Source: Sulfurospirillum sp001602955 (GTDB lineage Bacteria; Campylobacterota; Campylobacteria; Campylobacterales; Sulfurospirillaceae). Taken from it: a stretch of DNA of 64,000 nt. Shown here piece after piece: positions 60,101 to 64,000 of this stretch. Each line of letters opens with the position of its first letter. Position 1 is the stretch's first letter. Under the pieces are notes generated by a model. The model was not told the origin of the DNA and ran no database searches. It saw only the letters and a program-made list of their open reading frames with translations. Both the position numbers and the translations under genes were made by a program. The DNA is taken from NCBI GenBank assembly GCA_001602955.1, contig LVAC01000001.1, forward strand, positions 1 through 64,000, in the 5' to 3' direction.

Positions 60101-60189
60101 GCACGGTTTTTATACGTAATTTTTTGCCACGAAGACCTAAAATCATTGATCTCTTCACGGATCGTTTCAGTGTAACTCACGGGTTTCAT
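57181..60189 (-). CDS. Radical SAM + ArsM-like methyltransferase + DUF5714 fusion protein
   Basis: 1002 residues, three parts. Radical SAM domain (about 85-400): Cys92, Cys96, Cys99 in NRCNLTCKHC and TGGEPLVHP, PqqE/MoaA-like. Class I methyltransferase (about 480-700): motif MLDLGSGRGVECF, and cysteines in YGCGSP (near 496), SNCVLNLS (near 586) and GECIAGAL (near 638), which correspond to the three As-binding cysteines of ArsM arsenite methyltransferases. C-terminal DUF5714 (about 779-960): CxxC zinc-ribbon pairs, GPEHHAMVPAI and GGACGFLGMCGA, then CC and a Cys-rich end (CYGKKCPIF). I infer SAM-radical chemistry on a metalloid- or thiol-containing substrate; the reaction is unknown. Start is ATG 60189, or GTG 60180 (better-placed AGAGG); both overlap the TVP38 gene. 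Confidence 0.85.
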   Translation of the reverse strand: MKPVSYTETIREEINDFRSSWQKITYKNRAIYVYEHGADWFIPNAEADFLLQQGDVHFQKRIALPNPRVYRPKYETKAPALAEFWIHLTNRCNLTCKHCLFSSSPEESDMLAFETIQKHLQEAYALGCRLFIVTGGEPLVHPRFLELIETILNYEATNVVVLTNGVLVQKVFSAASFDSKRLSFQISVDGLEVEHDALRGKGTFAKVLRNAAWLRDNAYAFSFSFCVHPHNLHTLLGLIDTTKNAGATHLHLLWYFVHGRGIDTPIVSTDVLLDALLNAYMYACEHGVAIDNFEALKTQIFAPKGTVHDGSSSGRSSLALGYDGRFYPSAATVGEKELLMQGKTIAEALKSETAERIARSSVVDLKTPLRFLLGGGDLDHSFHHARTLMGDDPYEPLMRALAMEMMLAEAASYEPKKAGLCLEMGDILYTCGAHEGIAHTHANCMIATGESESLRIVKAFYHDAALEDKEDILNPVCYDEALLSHIPEALRFRGYGCGSPILEADLQAGETMLDLGSGRGVECFIASKLVGENGRVIGVDMLPSMLRIAQEGAKAVAHNLGYDNLSFYQGYLEALPLDDASVDVVTSNCVLNLSTHKRKLFAQIFRVLKEGGRLVVSDVVCDEEASAGIKNDAKLGGECIAGALSQTHLTGLLLESGFTNIRLLKRFFYREVQGHPFYSLSFEAYKPSHETYVDVMYKGEGERLILEEGIVLYKGVKTKVRARTAKALQSVLFCFDAEGNIVNQEGAACNCALPPESKPSLRSLAAESFGLIKPKAAHDCMVCKAPLRYETAVQEVACHYCNSVHLSSVTCENGHYVCDACHAKDALAVIEHLCRSSQERDMLKLFKQIRAHPSIPKHGPEHHAMVPAIIVTAYRNSGGKLPENALKTALSRGSSVIGGACGFLGMCGAAAGVGIGFAILLEASPVAKAARSQAQKVTHAVLGKIAEYEAARCCNREVWTALTIASSLSEDFLHVRLWAEEQTKCDQKKFNAYCYGKKCPIF

Positions 60190-60823
60190 ACCTCTTCACT
60201 CGTTTTTGAACATAGCCTCGAAGGAGCATCGAGACAATGACTAAAAGAACCATCAACGCAATACTTATCCAAAAATCCGTCGTACCGAACGCCAAGGTTT
60301 TTGCGCCGATATTGGCATAGACGAATACGCCGGGCATCATACCCAAAAACGTCGCAAAGAAAAAATCGCGGTAGCGAATCGTCGAAAAACCCGCCGAATA
60401 GCTGATGATGTTAAACGGAACCAACGGCACCAAGCGCAACAGTAAAATCATCAAAAAACCGTGGGACTGTACACTGCGATGAAAATGAATCAGCTTCTCG
60501 TTCGAGAGCTTTGCATGCATCTTTTTACCGTACCAACGGGCAAGGAAAAACGACAACGACCCGCCGCAAAGCGCACCGATGATAATGTAAACGCTGCCTA
60601 TCGTAAAGCCGAAAATGAGTCCGCCCGCCAACGCTAAAATCCCGTCGGGAAAAAATACGAGCGGTGCTAACGTAAAGAGTACAATAAAAATCAGCGGCGC
60701 ATACATACCGAAGCTCAAAACGAACGCCTTAATCGCTTCGACTTGTTCAAACGAGAGAATACCGCTTCGGTAGAAAAAAAACATTAAAAGCCCGAACGCC
60801 AAAAAAAGAAGTGCTTTTTTCAT
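60167..60823 (-). CDS. TVP38/TMEM64-family membrane protein, copy 2
   Basis: A 218-residue inner membrane protein with about five helices. Family core: VFFPDGILALAGGLIFG near 58-74, FFLARWYGKKMHAKL near 90 and RLVPLVPFNIISYSAGFSTIRYRDFF near 131-157, with the Arg-Pro-Pro-Asn pattern of the VTT/DedA-like fold. VTT proteins have been linked to lipid scrambling and to metalloid or mercury resistance loci, but no mechanism is settled. It overlaps the fusion gene downstream. Confidence 0.85.
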   Translation of the reverse strand: MKKALLFLAFGLLMFFFYRSGILSFEQVEAIKAFVLSFGMYAPLIFIVLFTLAPLVFFPDGILALAGGLIFGFTIGSVYIIIGALCGGSLSFFLARWYGKKMHAKLSNEKLIHFHRSVQSHGFLMILLLRLVPLVPFNIISYSAGFSTIRYRDFFFATFLGMMPGVFVYANIGAKTLAFGTTDFWISIALMVLLVIVSMLLRGYVQKRVKRYETRELH

Positions 60824-60846
60824 GGAAAATCCTTTTCAAAACGCGC

Positions 60847-61938
60847 TTACAAGCGTTCGATCATACGACGTGAACGGTAACGGTTGTACCACTTTTTAAG
60901 AACGCCTTGCTTGGCTTGACGCTTGAGGCGATGCGGCATAAAGATAAAGTCTAACAGATGAAGCCCGTTTTTGCCGCCTTTGCTCATCGACTCGGCGCAA
61001 CTTTGGCAGTAGCTCACGATGCTTTCGCATTGCGTTTGAGCGGCTCTGCTTTGCATCTGCGCTTGGGCAAGATGCGGCGCGCTCAGTTCCATCATACCTC
61101 CGCTTCCGCAACACTGCGTTTTATCGCGGTTAAATTTGAACTCTTCAAACGAAAGACCGATTGTGTGCATTAAAGCCCTCACGTCCTCTTGCAATGCGCT
61201 CTCAAAGCGCGTGGGACAAGGATCGTGCAAAGCAACCGCATCGTACGAACGGTAGCGATCGATCGCGGTTTTGGGAACGCCGATCTCGTTTAAAAGCGAA
61301 TAGAGCGATACGATTGTAATATGCGGCGAATGGTTTTTGATGCTCATATAGCAATTTTCGCATGCCGTGACGACCGTCGTCGCTCCCATTGCGGCAAGGT
61401 CGCGCTCCAAGCGCGATCGGTAGATGTGAAACTGTGCCGTATCGCCCATCATACGCGTGGGCGTACCGCAACACTGTTGAATGATGCCGATACCGGGCAA
61501 TTTTGAACGCAAATAATCGAAAACCGTATAAATCAGCGAAGGCGAGTACGAAGCAAGGGCGCATCCGGGCATAAACGCCATATGCCTATACGCTCCCGCC
61601 GTAAACGATTTGAGCGTTGAAAAACGTTTTGAAAAACTCTGTTTTTGGTGAAACATGACCGCACCGTAACCGTATTTTTTCAAAACCTTTTGATCGGCGG
61701 CGTAGTGTTCTTTCGTACCTTGAAAGAGTGCTCCAAAATCAATATCTTTCGGGCACACGTGCGCGCACAAACCGCACGTCGCACACGAAAATGCCGTTGC
61801 TGAGCTCGGTTTTTCACGCGTAAAGCGAAGCAGTAAATTTTTAGGCGAATCGGTGTGCGCGTACAGCATCGGACACCCTTTCATGCACGCTTTACAGTCC
61901 AAGCACATTTCAAGATAGTGCGCGAGCTTAGCGTCCAC
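60847..61938 (-). CDS. CCG-domain (Fe-S)-binding oxidoreductase, GlpC/HdrD-like
   Basis: A 363-residue protein: N-terminal 2x[4Fe-4S] ferredoxin domain (CLDCKACMKGCP near 12, CATCGLCAHVCP near 52), then two CCG cysteine-rich domains (CCGTPTRMMGD...CENCYMSI near 160-200; CCGSGGMMELSAP...YCQSCAE near 272-315). CCG domains coordinate a noncubane 4Fe-4S cluster in HdrB and often handle disulfides or persulfides. GTG start overlapping the upstream TVP38 gene by 11 bases. It probably supplies or takes electrons for a sulfur-type reaction in this operon. Confidence 0.87.
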   Translation of the reverse strand: MDAKLAHYLEMCLDCKACMKGCPMLYAHTDSPKNLLLRFTREKPSSATAFSCATCGLCAHVCPKDIDFGALFQGTKEHYAADQKVLKKYGYGAVMFHQKQSFSKRFSTLKSFTAGAYRHMAFMPGCALASYSPSLIYTVFDYLRSKLPGIGIIQQCCGTPTRMMGDTAQFHIYRSRLERDLAAMGATTVVTACENCYMSIKNHSPHITIVSLYSLLNEIGVPKTAIDRYRSYDAVALHDPCPTRFESALQEDVRALMHTIGLSFEEFKFNRDKTQCCGSGGMMELSAPHLAQAQMQSRAAQTQCESIVSYCQSCAESMSKGGKNGLHLLDFIFMPHRLKRQAKQGVLKKWYNRYRSRRMIERL

Positions 61939-62599
61939 GATACACCCGTTTGATGAGATAGACCAAAATCGTCACGGAAAAAAGAATCAACAAGCCGTAC
62001 ACAAACGTTCGCGCCCCGCCCGTTAACATCTCTCCGGCATACGAATAAACCAGCGTCGCCGGTAATTGCCCGATACCCGTAGCGATCACGAACGAGCCAA
62101 GGCGCATCGACGTCAGCCCCGCGGCGTAGCTGACCACGTCAAAGGAGATAAACGGAAGCAATCGCGCGATCAAAATCGCGTACACGCCGTGTTTTTCAAA
62201 AAAAGCGTCCACACTTTCCAACGCCATCTTCGAAGTGAGTTTTTCGACGACTTCGCGACCTAACAATCGCGCGATGTAAAAACACAAAATCGCGCCCGCC
62301 ATCGCACTCGTCCATGAAAGTGCCGCACCCCAAAGCCAACCGAACAACGCCGCATTGGCAAAGGTAATGAGAAACGCCGGCAAAGGTGCCATGACCGATT
62401 GAAACACCATCAGCGCAAACGAAATCAACGGTGCCCAAACCCCGAACGACAAAATATACGCCTTAATCACTTCCAAATCGAGGCCTTGAAAAAGCGCGAT
62501 CCATCCCAAAAACAGCGCACGAGAGCTGGGAAACGCTAGCAAGGCGATGAGAACGATACCGCTTAAAAGCAGTACCGCCCGTTTGTGCATTCGCGTCAT
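61928..62599 (-). CDS. TVP38/TMEM64-family membrane protein, copy 1
   Basis: A 223-residue inner membrane protein with about five helices. VTT family core: PLPAFLITFANAALFGWLWG near 73, FYIARLLGREVVEKL near 107 and RLLPFISFDVVSYAAGLTSMRLGSF near 145. It is clearly paralogous to the TVP38 protein at 60167-60823, and the CCG-domain protein sits between the two. Starts in TAATG with the rhodanese stop. Confidence 0.85.
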   Translation of the reverse strand: MTRMHKRAVLLLSGIVLIALLAFPSSRALFLGWIALFQGLDLEVIKAYILSFGVWAPLISFALMVFQSVMAPLPAFLITFANAALFGWLWGAALSWTSAMAGAILCFYIARLLGREVVEKLTSKMALESVDAFFEKHGVYAILIARLLPFISFDVVSYAAGLTSMRLGSFVIATGIGQLPATLVYSYAGEMLTGGARTFVYGLLILFSVTILVYLIKRVYRGR

Positions 62600-63036
62600 T
62601 ATTTGTCTAACACGTCGCTAATTTTTTCTCTCGGCCAACCCTCTTGACCGTTTTTAAGCGTAAAAAGTTGCTCTTTTTTGAGCCCTTTTTCCAAATAATA
62701 ATCATACGTTCTATCCGCACCGCCGGCACCTCTTGGGCAAACGATGACCACTTTTTGATCGGGTTTAATATCGGGAAGCAACTCTGCCAAACGCGCTTTT
62801 TCCGCATCGGTTTTCACCGGATACGCATAGGTTTCGTGTGCTCCTTTTAAATGCTCTTTTGCAAATCCCGGTTTTTCTTGAATATCCACGATGACGACTT
62901 TGGAAGGGTCTTTTCGAATCAATTCCGCCGTCTCTTCGGCGGTAATGTAGTTGTAACTGCTAAAAATTCCCGCCATCAACGCACCTTTAAAAAGTGCCGT
63001 TGCCGCCAATGCGCCTAATACTTTCGTCATTTTCAT
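62599..63036 (-). CDS. Periplasmic rhodanese-domain protein
   Basis: A 145-residue exported protein: signal sequence to about residue 24 (LGALAATALFKGALMAGI), then a single rhodanese domain with the persulfide-forming Cys in IVCPRGAGGADR near 101. The loop is long and GG-rich, unlike the six-residue loop of typical sulfurtransferases. Near-identical to the lipoprotein encoded just upstream, so the two arose by tandem duplication. It could present sulfane sulfur in the periplasm for the rest of the operon. Confidence 0.88.
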   Translation of the reverse strand: MKMTKVLGALAATALFKGALMAGIFSSYNYITAEETAELIRKDPSKVVIVDIQEKPGFAKEHLKGAHETYAYPVKTDAEKARLAELLPDIKPDQKVVIVCPRGAGGADRTYDYYLEKGLKKEQLFTLKNGQEGWPREKISDVLDK

Positions 63037-63083
63037 TCTTGTATCCTTTAGAGTATGCGCGTTCTTACGAAACCGTACGAAAT

Positions 63084-63524
63084 TTATTTATCCAAAACGT
63101 CTTTGATTTTATCTCTCGGCCATTCGTATTGACCGCCTTTAAGCGTAAAGAGTTGCTCTTTTTTGAGCCCTTTTTCCAAGTAAAAATCATACGCTCTATC
63201 GGCTCCTCCGCCGCCTCTTGGGCAGACGATGACCACTTTTTGATCGGGTTTAATGTTCGGCAAAAGCTCCGCTAAACGTGCTTTTTCCGCATCGGTTTTA
63301 ACCGGATAGGCATACGTTGAAATAGCACCTTTGAGATGTTCTTCTTCAAAATCGGGTTTTTCTTGAATGTCGACTAACACGAGTTTGGAAGCGTCCTCAC
63401 GCATCAACTTTGCCGTTTCGTCGGCGGTAATGTAGTTGTATTTGGCATTTTCTTTGACTTTACCGCCGCAACCGAGCGTCAACAAAGCCGTCAATACCAC
63501 TGCGCTTATCGCGAGTATTTTCAT
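63084..63524 (-). CDS. Rhodanese-domain lipoprotein
   Basis: A 146-residue protein with a lipobox (LTLGC, Cys19) and a rhodanese domain carrying Cys in IVCPRGGGGADR near 102. Apart from the first 28 residues it differs from its neighbour at 62599-63036 in only scattered positions. Anchored on the periplasmic face or outer membrane while the paralog is probably soluble. First gene of the nine-gene unit; AAGGAG upstream of the ATG. Confidence 0.88.
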   Translation of the reverse strand: MKILAISAVVLTALLTLGCGGKVKENAKYNYITADETAKLMREDASKLVLVDIQEKPDFEEEHLKGAISTYAYPVKTDAEKARLAELLPNIKPDQKVVIVCPRGGGGADRAYDFYLEKGLKKEQLFTLKGGQYEWPRDKIKDVLDK

Positions 63525-63617
63525 GGATTACTCCTTTAGGAAATGACATGTAACGAGCCTAAAGAGGGAAGTATGACAAAGAAGAGCACAAAGGAGGTTA
63601 TGTCTTTTTTGATGTAC

Positions 63618-63632
63618 GCTTAAGCCTTAAGC
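63618..63632. promoter_or_regulatory. Palindrome near the -35 region of the mtnK-like gene
   Basis: GCTTAAG-C-CTTAAGC, a perfect 7+1+7 inverted repeat about 16 bases upstream of the TACAAT -10 box; candidate operator. Confidence 0.4.
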
Positions 63633-63647
63633 CGTTACATGATGTGG

Positions 63648-63653
63648 TACAAT
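63648..63653 (+). promoter_or_regulatory. -10 box and structured leader of the mtnK-like gene
   Basis: TACAAT, about 96 bases before the ATG. The leader contains ATCGGTCAA-CGTTTC-TTGACTGAT (63685-63708), a 9-bp stem with one G-U pair, then AAAGGAG near 63731. A gene in methionine salvage preceded by a structured leader could be riboswitch-controlled, but I did not recognise a class. Confidence 0.4.
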
Positions 63654-63748
63654 GATAAACTTTTGTAACTTACAGTGAGGTTAAATCGGTCAACGTTTCT
63701 TGACTGATCTAAAAAGTACCCGTCGTTTTAAAAGGAGCGTTTTCTCGT

Positions 63749-64000
63749 ATGACAGTTGAAGATATTGCGCGTTACGTAGCCGCCCAAAGCGTTTTAAAAG
63801 AGGTGTTAAAACACGATCGTTACGATGTTTACGAAATCGGCGGAGGTAATTTAAATTTTATCTTTCGAGTACAAAGCGTATCCGGAAATTCGTTGATTAT
63901 CAAGCATGCGCCGCCTTACCTTCGCATGCTAGGAGAGACGTTTACCTTGACGCAAGAACGTATCTGCGCGGAGATGCATACGATGCGTTATTTTCAGACC
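63749..64000 (+). CDS. mtnK: 5-methylthioribose kinase (MtnK)-like, 5' fragment
   Basis: 84 residues are visible before the window ends. EIGGGNLNFIFRV, followed by a SLIIKHAPPYLR segment and TLTQERICAE, match the MtnK N-lobe: the G-rich GGNLN nucleotide loop, the catalytic-lobe Lys in IIKHAPPY and the conserved L..ER...E segment. MtnK phosphorylates methylthioribose in the methionine salvage pathway. Shine-Dalgarno AAAGGAG is 12 bases upstream. The remainder of the gene lies outside the window. Confidence 0.8.
   Translation, partial: MTVEDIARYVAAQSVLKEVLKHDRYDVYEIGGGNLNFIFRVQSVSGNSLIIKHAPPYLRMLGETFTLTQERICAEMHTMRYFQT

Noticed and set aside
57181..60189. Two or three separate genes joined by a sequencing error
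   Set aside because: The frame is continuous over 1002 codons, domain borders show no stop or start signals, and linkers are well formed; a true fusion is simpler.
1..64000. TTACATGTAA as binding site of one transcription factor
   Set aside because: About half of the exact copies are deep inside coding sequence, three in dbpA alone, and neighbouring genes share no function; a dispersed genomic element fits better. Local regulatory use (for example at 18466-18485) is not excluded.
1..64000. tRNA, rRNA, tmRNA or RNase P genes
   Set aside because: Gene-free intervals were read on both strands; none has a cloverleaf, a CCA end or a recognisable conserved core.

Overview
The window comes from a Campylobacterota (epsilonproteobacterial) genome, most like Sulfurospirillum. 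This rests on the napAGHBFLD gene order with the group-specific napL, MOMP-type porins, a bc1 complex with a diheme cytochrome c1 next to a c553-type cytochrome, an NADH-dehydrogenase-like Hyf [NiFe]-hydrogenase cluster and many c-di-GMP and PAS signalling proteins. No rRNA, tRNA, insertion sequence, prophage or CRISPR array was seen. The species is an inference.

Layout. 1-4.1 kb: the end of a chemoreceptor, a GGDEF-EAL protein and a REC-REC-PAS-PAS-HD-GYP protein. 4.1-12.4 kb: mostly minus-strand housekeeping and accessory genes (LysE-type exporter, MOSC protein, methyltransferase, leuA with a previously unannotated Leu/Val-rich leader peptide, an NAD-binding dehydrogenase divergent from a YheO-type regulator, creD, dbpA). 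12.4-17.2 kb: a diguanylate cyclase, psd and a REC-PAS-EAL protein. 17.2-21.7 kb: a porin, then petABC and a small cytochrome c. 21.8-29.7 kb: histidine kinase, orphan solute-binding protein and response regulator, directly downstream of a molybdopterin oxidoreductase operon. 29.9-32.1 kb: ychF and a SLAC1/TehA-type carrier. 32.3-39.4 kb: the periplasmic nitrate reductase operon. 39.7-44.7 kb: Nudix hydrolase, second porin, AlaX-like editing protein, nicotinate phosphoribosyltransferase-like enzyme and a DMT exporter. 45.2-54.7 kb: a group 4 Hyf/Hyc hydrogenase with its maturation protease, preceded by a long structured leader. 54.7-63.5 kb: a nine-gene minus-strand unit with two rhodaneses, two TVP38 membrane proteins, a CCG-type Fe-S protein, a 1002-residue radical SAM + ArsM-like methyltransferase + DUF5714 fusion and a NitT/TauT-type ABC importer. 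The window ends in the start of an mtnK-like gene.

Physiology. The genes describe an anaerobic or microaerobic respirer: nitrate (Nap) and a Tat-exported molybdoenzyme as terminal reductases, a bc1 complex for quinol oxidation, and a membrane hydrogenase that could evolve H2.

Most unusual content. (1) A dispersed palindrome, TTTACATGTAAA, whose 10-base core occurs exactly 17 times by my reading against about 0.1 expected; it lies inside genes and between them and builds several terminator-like hairpins. (2) The radical SAM/ArsM/DUF5714 operon, which looks like an uncharacterised metalloid or sulfur-compound pathway. (3) A leader upstream of hyf with four mutually complementary CTCTTT/AAAGAG arms that could switch fold. 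(4) A Leu/Val-rich attenuator peptide before a short leuA. (5) A kinase, binding protein and regulator trio with no ABC permease beside the molybdoenzyme genes.
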